Source: Acidobacteriaceae bacterium (GTDB lineage Bacteria > Acidobacteriota > Terriglobia > Terriglobales > Acidobacteriaceae). Taken from it: a stretch of 50,139 bases of DNA. The position numbers were made by a program, and so were the translations under genes. A model generated the notes under the pieces. The model worked only from the letters and a program-made list of their open reading frames with translations. It searched no databases and was not told the DNA's origin. Each line of letters opens with the position of its first letter. Position 1 is the first letter of the stretch. The stretch spans positions 1 to 50,139 of the forward strand of contig JASHOQ010000053.1 in NCBI GenBank assembly GCA_030041045.1. The letters run 5' to 3'. Below are positions 41,436-50,139 of this stretch, one piece after another.

Positions 41436-42719
41436 TTATTGCGTAGCGCCGACCGGGGCGGCTGCAGGGGTGCGGCTGGAATCGGATTGCGCTTCCTGGG
41501 TCCTGGTCTTGAAGTAATCGTGGTCCCAGAGATTGCGGTAAAACTCGCCGGTAAGCTCGGCGGCGCGGGGCCCGAAGACATCGCGCCTGCCTTCAAGTAG
41601 GACGACGGTGACGAGGCTGCCCTCGGGAGAATTTGTGTAGGAGACGAACCAGCCCAGATGAGTGCCGTCGTTGGAGCAGGTTCCGGTTTTGCCGAAGACG
41701 GGGAATTCCTGGAAGTCGGCACGCAGGCGGCGCGCAGTTCCGTATTCAACTGCGCCGGCCATGCCGTCGATCATGTCGGGCACGTATGGGGCGATATCGA
41801 GCGTGCGCTTGACGCGCGGCTGGAAGCCGTTCACCTCTTCAGGGGTGGTGGGATGCTGCAGGTAATAGAGCGTGCCCCCGTTGGCCATGGCCGCGACGAA
41901 GGCGCCAAGTTGCAAAGGCGTCACCGAGACGCCCTGGCCGAAGCTGCACATGCGGCCCACGCCGCCGTCGGCGGCAGCGATCTCCTGGTCAGGGTACTCG
42001 CCCAACTGCTCGCCGGCAATGTTGTAGCCGGCCAGTTCGCCCAGGCCGAACTCCATGGCGTAATGGCGAACGCGCTCAAAGCCCAGTTCCCTTCCGATCT
42101 CCTCGAAGTAGAGATTGTTGCTGCGCGCCAGCGCCTGGGTCATGTTCATGCGGAAGCCGCCGAGGTTGACCAGGGTGTCGCGCGTGACCAGCCCTTCAGA
42201 GAGCGCGGCCATGGCTACGGTGAGCTTGATGGTGGAGCAGGGCTCGGCGCCGGGTGAGAGCGCCAGCTTCTGATTGACCATGGCGAGAATGCGGCCATTG
42301 GAAGGGTCGATGACCACCGCGGTGCCGTTGAGATCGCCGAGGGCGTCGATGGCCGCCTGGCGGATGACGGGATCTTCGCCGGCGGTGATGTCGCCCGCGC
42401 CGACGGGTCCAACCAGAAGCGAGCTGGTGGTGTAGTGCTCGTAATAGCGATGGTGTATGCGCACACCGGCGCGGCGCAGATGGGCGGAGCGGACAGCGGA
42501 GGTGTGTATCGTCGCGTGTGCGGCGGTCCTGTGCGCGGAGGCGGAATGCGTGGCCGCACTGGATGCGCCATGTGCAGGTGTGCGATGGCTTTCGCTCAGG
42601 CGGGCTTCGGAGGCGCGCGTGCGATGAACTTTCTGCGGAGCGTCAAGAGCGCGTGCGGGGGCGCACGTCCCCCACGCGGTGAAAACCAGGCCCATAGCCA
42701 AAACGCAAGACACCTTCAT
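41436..42719 (-). CDS. Penicillin-binding transpeptidase
   Basis: 427 aa from ATG 42719; a TTG at 42764 is also in frame. A signal peptide or membrane anchor (about 1-24) precedes a His/Ala/Ser-rich linker (30-90) and a transpeptidase domain with STIK (S162, K165), SNN (200-202) and KTGT (343-346). It lacks a pedestal or glycosyltransferase domain, so it is smaller than PBP2 or FtsI. Location directly behind ftsZ suggests a septal or division-linked peptidoglycan role. The His-rich linker is unusual. Confidence 0.87.
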   Translation of the reverse strand: MKVSCVLAMGLVFTAWGTCAPARALDAPQKVHRTRASEARLSESHRTPAHGASSAATHSASAHRTAAHATIHTSAVRSAHLRRAGVRIHHRYYEHYTTSSLLVGPVGAGDITAGEDPVIRQAAIDALGDLNGTAVVIDPSNGRILAMVNQKLALSPGAEPCSTIKLTVAMAALSEGLVTRDTLVNLGGFRMNMTQALARSNNLYFEEIGRELGFERVRHYAMEFGLGELAGYNIAGEQLGEYPDQEIAAADGGVGRMCSFGQGVSVTPLQLGAFVAAMANGGTLYYLQHPTTPEEVNGFQPRVKRTLDIAPYVPDMIDGMAGAVEYGTARRLRADFQEFPVFGKTGTCSNDGTHLGWFVSYTNSPEGSLVTVVLLEGRRDVFGPRAAELTGEFYRNLWDHDYFKTRTQEAQSDSSRTPAAAPVGATQ

Positions 42720-43050
42720 CCTGCCAACTACCTTTCCCACCAAGGATTTTCTTCCGTGCGTCAAACCCGGGGGCTGCGCACTTGCTTTTTATCGGCAGCG
42801 CCTGCGCGTGCATCATTCCATCGTGCGGCAACGGCTCCCCTGCGTTACAAAAACTGCCTTTTCTGAATTTTTACCGGGTCTTGCCTCTCCCGCAAGCGCT
42901 TCGTTGGGCAGTGACGTGCCTGTTGCCTAACTGAAGTTACCCCAGTTTGGTTCCTGCGGGTGCCGGAAGGTATACAACTTTCAGGGGCCTACCCCTTACT
43001 ATAAAGCGTCTTGCACCCTTTTTGGAACGGGGAAAGGTTCGACGAAGATT
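42720..43050. other. 331-nt intergenic region between ftsZ and the transpeptidase gene
   Basis: No gene found. Reading on the minus strand it contains TATAGT (plus 42999-43004 region), a short palindrome GGGGCCTACCCC (about 42988-42999), and a long leader before ATG 42719. The leader could hold regulatory RNA, but no known riboswitch pattern was identified by eye. Confidence 0.4.
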
Positions 43051-44472
<1,422 letters not shown>

Positions 44473-44583
44473 CGCTGCTCCAGCCTCCCTATGGGTTAGA
44501 ACGCTAAACTCACTCGCTCCCGCGTGCACAAAAAACTTCTCCTCGCGCACCAATCTCGAAAACTCGCCCGTCCCGGCTCGAGC

Positions 44584-45792
44584 CTAGAAACTTGCGGCGA
44601 AGAGCTCGCGGATCTTCGCGCGCAGGCCGTGGTCTTCAGCGGCGCGGGTCATGCGCGTGCGGTGCGCATATAGAAGCATGCCGACCGCGGCGGCGTAGCC
44701 CGGATGGGTGAGCTCGGCGGGCATGTGCGAGATGCGCAACGGCGCGCCGACGCGCGCGGGGACGCGCAGCTGGCTTTCGGTCACATCGAGCATGCCCGGC
44801 AGCAGCGACCCTCCGCCGGTGAGCACGCAGCCGGCTCCGAGCGCATCGATCACGCCGCCGTGACGCAGGCTCTCGCGCACGAAGTAGAGAAGCTCGCGCG
44901 CGCGCGGCTCCAGAATCTCCGCGACCATGCGCAGCGAGAGGCGCTGCGGCTCCGGCGCGGCGATCTCGACTTCGGCCAGCTGGGGCACAGAGGTGACCAC
45001 GCAGTTGCCGTACTCGAGCTTGAGCTGTTCGGCCTGGACCACGGGCAACTGCAGGCCGATGGCGAGATCGTTGGTGAAATGCGCGCCGCCGATGGGCACC
45101 GAGGCGGTGTGCGCGGCCGCGCCCTCAAAGAATACGGCCAGCTCCGTGGAATGCGCGCCGATGTCGATCAGGCAGATGCCCAGCTCGCGCTCGTCGGCGG
45201 AAAGCGTACACTCGGCGGCGGCGATGGACTCGAGCACGGCCTCGGTCACTTCAAGGCCGGCGCGGTTGGCGCAGGTGACCGTGCTCTGCAAGGCCGAGCC
45301 GGAACAGGTGGCGATGTGGAGATCGACTTCGAGGCGCGCGCCGATCATGCCCACGGGATCGAAGATGCCGTCCTGATGATCGAGGATGAATTGGCGCGGC
45401 AGCAGGTGAAGAATTTCGCGGTCGGGCGGGCGCTCCACGGCGCGCGCGCGCTCCACGGCCGTGCGCACGTCTTCGCGGGTGATCTCGCGCATGCGGCTGC
45501 CGAGCTCGAAACCGCCGTTGGTGTTGAGGCCGCGGATATGCGGGCCGCCGACGCCGACGACGCACTCCTCAATATTGATGCGGGCCACGCGCTCGGCCTG
45601 TTCGTTGGCGGCGCGCACCGCCCTGGCCGCGGAGCCAAGCTCGGCAATCAGCCCTTTGCGCATGCCCGCCGAATCGACCGCTCCATGACCGCGGTAGCGC
45701 AGGACGCCTTCATTCACGTCCGCGGCGACGACGCGCGTGTGCGCGCTGCCCACGTCGAGAACCACGATGAGGTTGTCCATCTTCTGATACAC
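44584..45792 (-). CDS. ftsA: Cell division protein FtsA
   Basis: 402 aa from GTG 45792, chosen because GGAGGTG lies 8 nt upstream; ATG 45780 is the alternative. Actin-like ATPase with LDVGSAHTRVVAADV (phosphate 1), the 1C domain (GVGGPHIRGLNTNG), LIDIGAHSTELAVF (phosphate 2), GGAHFTNDLAIGL and LTGGGSLLPGM (adenosine). It tethers FtsZ to the membrane, though the usual C-terminal amphipathic helix is represented only by LRAKIRELFAASF. It starts 3 nt after the ftsQ stop. Confidence 0.94.
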   Translation of the reverse strand: MYQKMDNLIVVLDVGSAHTRVVAADVNEGVLRYRGHGAVDSAGMRKGLIAELGSAARAVRAANEQAERVARINIEECVVGVGGPHIRGLNTNGGFELGSRMREITREDVRTAVERARAVERPPDREILHLLPRQFILDHQDGIFDPVGMIGARLEVDLHIATCSGSALQSTVTCANRAGLEVTEAVLESIAAAECTLSADERELGICLIDIGAHSTELAVFFEGAAAHTASVPIGGAHFTNDLAIGLQLPVVQAEQLKLEYGNCVVTSVPQLAEVEIAAPEPQRLSLRMVAEILEPRARELLYFVRESLRHGGVIDALGAGCVLTGGGSLLPGMLDVTESQLRVPARVGAPLRISHMPAELTHPGYAAAVGMLLYAHRTRMTRAAEDHGLRAKIRELFAASF

Positions 45793-45795
45793 GGC

Positions 45796-47091
45796 TCATG
45801 CACCTCCGGCCGCGGCGGCAGCCGGGCTGGATATGGATTCGGCGTTGTTCCACCAAGGCGTGATCGCGGCGCGGGGCGACTCCGCGCGCTTCTTTTTCTC
45901 CGCAGCCGGCTTGCGTTTCGAGTTCGCAGAAGCGCCGGCAGCGGCCTTGGGGCGGATCGCGGCATCCGCGCCCGCCGGGGCGCCGGGTGCGGGCTTCTGG
46001 TCCGCGTCGTCCGCGGCGGATGTGGAACCGGAAGCTTCCTTGCCCGAGGCCATCTGCAAAACCACCTGCTGGTCGTAACGCAGGTCCACCGCGGCCAGAT
46101 GCGGGTATTGCTGGCGCCACTCGGCGATGTGCGCCTTCAAGCGCTGGTAGCGCTCCAGGAAGTGATCCTCGCCGAAGTGGGCGAGAATGTCGGCGCCCTG
46201 CTCGGGCATGAGCACGCGCGCGTCTTCGGGATCGGTGAGGTCGATTTCGGAGATCTGCTCGGAGTAATGCTGGCCCGTGGAGTCGAGATCGTTCATCATG
46301 CGCAGGTAAACCGCCATGCGCGCCTTGCGCGAGGCCGCGGGATCGCCGCGATCGATGCCCGTGATGACGGGGAACGAGTAGTGGTGGCGGGCCATGGCGG
46401 CCGGAGCCATGGTGAGCAGGACGCCCTCGGCGTCAACCAGGCCGATCTGGTTGCCGATGCGCGTGAAGGCCACGGGCTTGCGCTCCACCACGGAGACGCG
46501 AATCTCGTCGGGAAGCAGGCGCATGACCGTGGCGTGCTCAATCCAGGGGATGGATTCCAGCTCTTTGCGCCGCAGGTCGAGAGGAACGAAGAAAATGTTG
46601 CGGCCGATGTCTTCGCCGAAGACGGGAAGCATCTCAGCGCGCGTCACCTCCGTGAGGCCGGTGGCCTGGATTTGGGCGGCTCCCTCGATGCGGAAGCGGG
46701 CATCGCGCTCGAGAAGATTGCGGAGCAGGAGCGCGCAGGTGACGAAACCGGAGAGCACCGTCAACGCGGTAAAGACCAGAAAGAGGCGGCCGGGTTTGCT
46801 CGCAGGCCGCCACCAGGGCCGCTGCGGCGCGGCGGGGTTGTGGCGGCGCGCGCCGAAATTCGCGCCGAAACTCGACTCCGGGCCCTCGTCTTCCTCCTCG
46901 AGATTCTCCATGTCGAGGGGCATGCCCGGGCTGCCGCGGCGCACACGGCCCGGCAGCGGCGCCTCCTCCGTGGCCGATTGCCTGCGCCGGACGCGCAACT
47001 GCACAGGAGGCTCATCCTCCCAAAGCATGGGGCGGTTCGAGTAATTGCCTTGATTCGTCACGCCGGAGCGAGGGTCGTGAGAAGTCGCCAA
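45796..47091 (-). CDS. ftsQ: Cell division protein FtsQ/DivIB
   Basis: 431 aa; the first possible start is TTG 47091 (TATAGT ends 5 nt before it), with ATG 47028 as alternative. A long charged cytoplasmic N-terminus is followed by one transmembrane helix (about 103-123), a POTRA domain (FRIEGAAQIQATGLTEVTRA, DIGRNIFFVPLDLRRKELESIPWIEHATV) and the FtsQ beta-domain (VSVVERKPVAFTRIG onward). It connects the FtsBL complex to the divisome. The C-terminal 90 residues are Ala/Lys/Pro-rich and probably disordered. The gene heads ftsQ-ftsA-ftsZ. Confidence 0.9.
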   Translation of the reverse strand: MATSHDPRSGVTNQGNYSNRPMLWEDEPPVQLRVRRRQSATEEAPLPGRVRRGSPGMPLDMENLEEEDEGPESSFGANFGARRHNPAAPQRPWWRPASKPGRLFLVFTALTVLSGFVTCALLLRNLLERDARFRIEGAAQIQATGLTEVTRAEMLPVFGEDIGRNIFFVPLDLRRKELESIPWIEHATVMRLLPDEIRVSVVERKPVAFTRIGNQIGLVDAEGVLLTMAPAAMARHHYSFPVITGIDRGDPAASRKARMAVYLRMMNDLDSTGQHYSEQISEIDLTDPEDARVLMPEQGADILAHFGEDHFLERYQRLKAHIAEWRQQYPHLAAVDLRYDQQVVLQMASGKEASGSTSAADDADQKPAPGAPAGADAAIRPKAAAGASANSKRKPAAEKKKRAESPRAAITPWWNNAESISSPAAAAAGGA

Positions 47092-47254
47092 CCTTCACTA
47101 TAGCCCGGACTTGGCGCGGGTTTGGCCGCGCCGAGATTGGGGGGAATCCGGGGGGTTACGGGCGGAAGAGGTGCCGCAAATATGAATCTGGCGCCGGCAA
47201 TCAAGAATCTCGTGACGCTTTACATATAACGCTAAACATTATACGCTGAATGGG
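47092..47254. promoter_or_regulatory. Divergent promoter region ftsQ / RelE-HigB pair
   Basis: Plus strand: TTTACA (47219-47224), 17 nt, TACGCT (47242-47247), then 7 nt to ATG 47255. The region has a direct repeat of TATAACGCTAAA and TATACGCTGAA (47225-47250), a plausible antitoxin-binding site. Minus strand: TATAGT ends 5 nt before the ftsQ TTG. No other structure was seen. Confidence 0.4.
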
Positions 47255-47533
47255 ATGATCCAGAGCTTCAAGGACGGCGACGCCAGGGAGCTCTATGAGA
47301 CGGGCGCGAATAAACGGTGGGCGGGAATTGAAAGAGCTGCGCGCCGCAAGCTTGACCAACTTGAAGCTTCAATCAACTTGAGCGATCTGCGTGTTCCACC
47401 GGGAAATCGTTTGGAGGCTCTCAAGGGCGATCGGAGTGGGCAGCACAGCATCCGTATCAACGATCAATTTCGGATTTGCTTCGTCTGGAAGGTCGATGGA
47501 GCACACAACGTCGAGATCGTGGATTACCACTGA
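47255..47533 (+). CDS. higB: RelE/HigB (plasmid-maintenance killer type) toxin
   Basis: 92 aa. The pattern MIQSFKDGDARELYETGANKRW, LDQLEASINLSDLRVPPGNRLEAL, GQHSIRINDQFRICFVW and HNVEIVDYH is the HigB/RelE family that cuts mRNA on ribosomes. It is followed after 23 nt by a HigA-type gene in toxin-first order. It is divergent from ftsQ, directly behind the division cluster. Confidence 0.93.
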   Translation: MIQSFKDGDARELYETGANKRWAGIERAARRKLDQLEASINLSDLRVPPGNRLEALKGDRSGQHSIRINDQFRICFVWKVDGAHNVEIVDYH

Positions 47534-47556
47534 CAGAAAGGCACGGAACGGAAAGT

Positions 47557-47886
47557 ATGACGATAAATAGACCTGCTTCCGGGTGGAATCTCCAGAGGGT
47601 CAGCACCCATCCCGGCGAAGTGCTGCGCGAGGAGTTTCTCCTTCCTCTTGGAATCTCGCAGAACGCTCTCGCACTGAAAATTCGTGTCCCGGCGACGCGC
47701 ATTGGCGACATTGTCAAGGGCAGGCGCGCCATTACTCCGGAAACTGCCATGCGGCTGGCGCGGTTCTTCGGCAACAGTGCGGAGTTCTGGCTGAATTTGC
47801 AACAGATGTACGATCTCTCCAAGGCGCGGCTGGAACTGAAGAAGACCATCGAGAAAGATGTCGAGGAGTATGCGGCATCCTCGTAG
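47557..47886 (+). CDS. higA: HigA-type HTH antitoxin
   Basis: 109 aa from ATG 47557. THPGEVLREEFLLPLGISQNALALKI, ATRIGDIVKGRRAITPETAMRLARFFG and SAEFWLNLQQMYDLSKA are signature segments of HigA/VapI antitoxins with a Cro/C1 helix-turn-helix. GGAACGGAAAG upstream may serve as the ribosome-binding site. It neutralises the toxin encoded 23 nt upstream and represses their operon. It is unrelated in sequence to the HigA at 26129-26527. Confidence 0.93.
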   Translation: MTINRPASGWNLQRVSTHPGEVLREEFLLPLGISQNALALKIRVPATRIGDIVKGRRAITPETAMRLARFFGNSAEFWLNLQQMYDLSKARLELKKTIEKDVEEYAASS

Positions 47887-47933
47887 AACGAGCAGGCAGG
47901 CCGAACTCCCGGCGCATGCTTTTTCCCCGTTGC

Positions 47934-48032
47934 CCCATCCTTCGGGCGTTCTCTGCCCGAAGGGTGGGAAGGCACGAACTCCGCCGGAGCGCCCCACCCT
48001 CGGCGCGTTCTTGTTTTTGCGCCTAGGGTGGG
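47934..48032. repeat. Two hairpins with variant stems after higA
   Basis: Hairpin 1: CCCATCCTTCGGGC (47934-47947) and GCCCGAAGGGTGGG (47955-47968), 7-nt loop. Hairpin 2: CCCACCCTCGGCGC (47993-48006) and GCGCCTAGGGTGGG (48019-48032). They look like further stem variants of the intergenic hairpin family; 47887-48058 holds no gene. Confidence 0.75.
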
Positions 48033-48058
48033 CCGGCTTTACATGCGTCGCATCCCGC

Positions 48059-49762
48059 TCAGTACGACGTCTCCTGCTTCGTCCCCGGAGTGAAGGAGAT
48101 CCCGCGCAGCACCTCTCTGCCCCGCGCCGCACGCAGCTCGAAGAAGCGCTCGCCGGCAGCCGCCGTTGCCGAAGTATTGTTCACGTCGTCCACGATCACG
48201 TAGAGCTTGTTGGGGTCGGCCCCGGTGTCGCCGCCGCCGCTCACCGTCGATGAGATGGCATAGATCACAACCTGGTCGCGTGGGAAGAAGAAGCCGTCGC
48301 CGAAGGTGCCCACGATGTTGCGCAGGCCGTCGGTGGCCGGCGCCCAGGGCAAACCTGTAGCCGCGTTGTCGCCGGTGGGATAATCGCCGCGAACCGTGTA
48401 GGGCGTACCCAGATTGAGACCGTTCTCGAGCGTGTAAGCCAGGTTCCAGGTTTGCGTTGACGAGTCGAAGACCCACTTCTCCAGGCCGGCGAGCGTCTGC
48501 CCCGCGTCGTCGGTATAGGTGTTCGTGGTGGCGTCATAGGTGGTCACGCCGTCGCCTTCATCGGCCACGTAGAGCGTGGTGGGGTTGGCGAACCACAGGC
48601 CGAAGGGGAAATTGACCGGATTGCCGGTCTTGTTGGAAAGAGTCGGGAAACCGGCCAGCACGCACATATTGCTGGGCAGACCGTCCGTCTGCAGCGTGCT
48701 CAGATCGTAGGTGAGCGCCGCGGTGGGCAGCTTGGCGTCGGCAACGGGCAGGCCCACGCCCTTGGGGCAGGCGGTGCCGGTGGTATCAACAAAATACACG
48801 GTATTCACGCCGTTGCCGCCGCTCCCCTTGGTGAAGTAGAGCACGTTGTTGTAAATGGTCATGCCGCGGAAGTTGTCGTCCTTGCCCACCTTGTCGGCTT
48901 TGTCGCCAAGCTCAGTCACGCTGAAGCTGGCCACCGGCGTGGGCGTTCCGGGATTTTGCAGGTACTCGGGCACATCGGAGGGGGTGATGATCTGCGCGCC
49001 CGCGCCGAGGATGATGCCGTCCGGCTGCGGGTTCGAGCCGTTGCCGGCATTGCCGGCGGTAAAGAAAACGTCGGCGCCATCGGCGTTGTACAGGATGGCC
49101 GCGCGGCCGTTGTTGCCGCTGTAGGCGTTGCTCTCAGTAAACGTGAAGCGGCCGTGCTCGTCCACCGTGGCGACGGCGCGGTAAAAGCTCTCGCCCACGG
49201 GATTCGTGGGATCCACGGCGCCGGGCGTATTGGCATTGGATACGTCGATGGCGTTCACCGGCGCCACATAATCGATAAACGTCAGGTATTTGCCGTCGCT
49301 CGAAAGATTCAGCGCCTCCTCTGACTTGGAGCTGAAGCTGGTCACCAGCTGATCGCTCTCCGGCGTGATGCCCCGCTCCAGGCTGTTGGGCACTTCGAGA
49401 GAGCGGACGGTCCAGCCCCAGGGCGTCATCTCGTCGAGGAAAATGGGCGAGGTGATGCCGAAGCTGCCGTCGTAGCTATCGTTGTTGAAAACTCCGGGAT
49501 AGGTGCCGTCGGCAATGGCGCCCGTGGAAGGCGAGCAGAGGCTCGGGGCGCAGCCGGGCGGCAGAATCTCGCCCACCTGCACCGTGCCGGCGTTGCCGGC
49601 ATAGACGGAGCGGCTGAGGACGAGATTGCCGGGGGTAAAATCCGGGCCGGGGAAGAAGAAGTCCTGTGCGGGCGCGGCAGCCACACCGAACAGGGCAATG
49701 GCCACGCAGGATAGAGCGCGAACGAGAACGCGCCGGCGCAACGAAGACGCGAAAGAGACCAT
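48059..49762 (-). CDS. Large secreted protein, probable beta-propeller
   Basis: 567 aa from ATG 49762, with a strong AAGGAG Shine-Dalgarno 8 nt upstream. A signal peptide (about 1-33, cleaved after APAQ) precedes a protein rich in Gly, Asn, Asp and Thr. Recurrent segments such as SSDGKYLTFIDYVAPVNA, DEHGRFTFTESNAY, FRGMTIYNNVLYFTKG, GLWFANPTTLYVADEGDG and PNKLYVIVDD resemble blades of a beta-propeller. No catalytic motif, anchor or sorting signal was seen. Exported protein; role unknown. Confidence 0.7.
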   Translation of the reverse strand: MVSFASSLRRRVLVRALSCVAIALFGVAAAPAQDFFFPGPDFTPGNLVLSRSVYAGNAGTVQVGEILPPGCAPSLCSPSTGAIADGTYPGVFNNDSYDGSFGITSPIFLDEMTPWGWTVRSLEVPNSLERGITPESDQLVTSFSSKSEEALNLSSDGKYLTFIDYVAPVNAIDVSNANTPGAVDPTNPVGESFYRAVATVDEHGRFTFTESNAYSGNNGRAAILYNADGADVFFTAGNAGNGSNPQPDGIILGAGAQIITPSDVPEYLQNPGTPTPVASFSVTELGDKADKVGKDDNFRGMTIYNNVLYFTKGSGGNGVNTVYFVDTTGTACPKGVGLPVADAKLPTAALTYDLSTLQTDGLPSNMCVLAGFPTLSNKTGNPVNFPFGLWFANPTTLYVADEGDGVTTYDATTNTYTDDAGQTLAGLEKWVFDSSTQTWNLAYTLENGLNLGTPYTVRGDYPTGDNAATGLPWAPATDGLRNIVGTFGDGFFFPRDQVVIYAISSTVSGGGDTGADPNKLYVIVDDVNNTSATAAAGERFFELRAARGREVLRGISFTPGTKQETSY

Positions 49763-49953
49763 GGAAGACACTCCTTGTGAGTTGGTGGCGTGTTGGGATG
49801 AATGGGGAATTCTTTGGGCGCGCAGGACCATCACCGCGTCGACCGGAACCAACCTAACAGCGGATTGTGACAGGGGGGTTACAGCGGAAACGCAGCTTGA
49901 TAAAGATGGAGCGCGGGCGGACTTGGTTCACTCTTTAAGGAAAAGGTAAGTAT
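49763..49953. other. Leader of the secreted-protein gene
   Basis: 191 nt without a gene. Read on the minus strand it contains the leader and Shine-Dalgarno of the gene at 48059-49762. No clear promoter or repeat was identified. Confidence 0.4.
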
Positions 49954-50053
49954 CCCCCGGCAGAGCCGGGGGCCTTATTTGTGTGAGCCGCTCAAAGCGG
50001 CTGTTGGGGGTCGCTGACGCGGCCCCAGTTTGATTGCGCCGCCTGAAGGCGGC
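49954..50053. repeat. REP/BIME-like hairpin cluster
   Basis: Palindromes in a row: CCCCCGGC-AGA-GCCGGGGG (49954-49972, followed by CCTTATTT), AGCCGC-TCAAA-GCGGCT (49986-50002), an imperfect GGGGTCGC/GCGGCCCC (50007-50026), and GCCGCC-TGAA-GGCGGC (50038-50053). The last ends 3 nt from the stop codon of the transposase-like gene, the usual setting for REP sequences of a RAYT. The first may also terminate transcription. Confidence 0.75.
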
Positions 50054-50056
50054 CGG

Positions 50057-50139
50057 TCAGTTCCAAATCTGCATCTGGTCGATGCGCTTGTCTTCGTCTT
50101 CCTGGTTGCGGATGTAGTCCCGGATCGCCTTTTCGTCCC
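50057..50139 (-). CDS. REP-associated tyrosine transposase (IS200-like), C-terminal end (partial)
   Basis: Only the last 27 residues are visible, ending with stop TGA (plus-strand TCA at 50057-50059); the gene continues beyond the right edge. The residues DEKAIRDYIRNQEDEDKRID followed by QMQIWN have the charged helical ending typical of Y1 (IS200/IS605-like) REP-associated transposases, where an Ile-Arg-x-Tyr-Ile-x-x-Gln-Glu pattern closes the protein. The catalytic HUH and tyrosine motifs lie outside the window. The adjacent hairpin cluster supports the call. Confidence 0.6.
   Translation of the reverse strand, partial: DEKAIRDYIRNQEDEDKRIDQMQIWN

Noticed and set aside
42720..43050. c-di-AMP (ydaO-type) riboswitch before the transpeptidase gene
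   Set aside because: A GCAGGGGAGCCG segment looks similar, but the other conserved parts (GGGGTGAATC and the closing CGACAGCTAACC-like part) are missing.

Overview
The window looks like chromosomal DNA of a GC-rich acidobacterium (Acidobacteriota, probably near the Terriglobia/Acidobacteriaceae). This is inferred from gene content (DUF2277 protein, YXWXP-repeat lipoprotein, CNT nucleoside carrier, stand-alone NuoI) and from the many short dispersed hairpin repeats between and inside genes. No rRNA, tRNA, CRISPR array or intact insertion sequence was seen. Nearly all genes are housekeeping or secreted-protein genes. The accessory layer is four type II toxin-antitoxin (TA) pairs, one solitary PIN-like protein, the dispersed repeats, and the 3' end of what looks like a REP-associated tyrosine transposase (RAYT) at the right edge.

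Layout. 1-4016: 3' end of glnS, a PIN-like protein, a FitA/VapC-type TA pair, an FkbM methyltransferase, and a TlpA plus DsbD-N pair for envelope redox work. 4226-12084: kdsD, a repeat-filled gap of about 0.8 kb, proS, a class A penicillin-binding protein, an M50 peptidase and an Fpg/Nei glycosylase. 12103-20862: a very large Lhr helicase, divergent from an acyl-activating/ACP/acyltransferase fusion. 20939-24245 and 27518-29046: nucleoside salvage (cytidine deaminase, pyrimidine nucleoside phosphorylase, CNT transporter; then purine nucleoside phosphorylase and uridine kinase). Between and after these lie a DUF4375 protein, SemiSWEET, DUF2277, HigBA with a DUF1906 protein directly behind it, and BrnTA. 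29615-35930: nuoI, several secreted or lipoprotein genes, and a serine hydrolase. 35936-41225: UbiD-type decarboxylase, S53 peptidase without pro-domain, DedA-rhodanese fusion, Gfo/Idh/MocA oxidoreductase. 41436-47091: a transpeptidase and the ftsQ-ftsA-ftsZ division cluster, all on the minus strand. 47255-49762: a second RelE/HigB-HigA pair and a large secreted protein. 49954-50139: hairpin cluster and the RAYT 3' end.

Two patterns run across the window. First, palindromic repeats occur in intergenic DNA and also, in frame, inside lhr (five blocks), the acyl-activating fusion and ubiD. Their stems differ between copies but stay complementary, and their flanks are conserved; one copy appears nested inside another. 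The RAYT end at the right edge gives a candidate mobiliser for at least the REP-like class. Second, many genes have a -10-like hexamer only 6-8 nt before the start codon (tlpA, the FitA-like antitoxin, higB, nuoI, two secreted-protein genes, the serine hydrolase), which suggests leaderless transcripts. At three of the TA loci an inverted repeat overlaps or fills the core promoter. All functions come from reading the translations and recognising family motifs; no search or folding was run.
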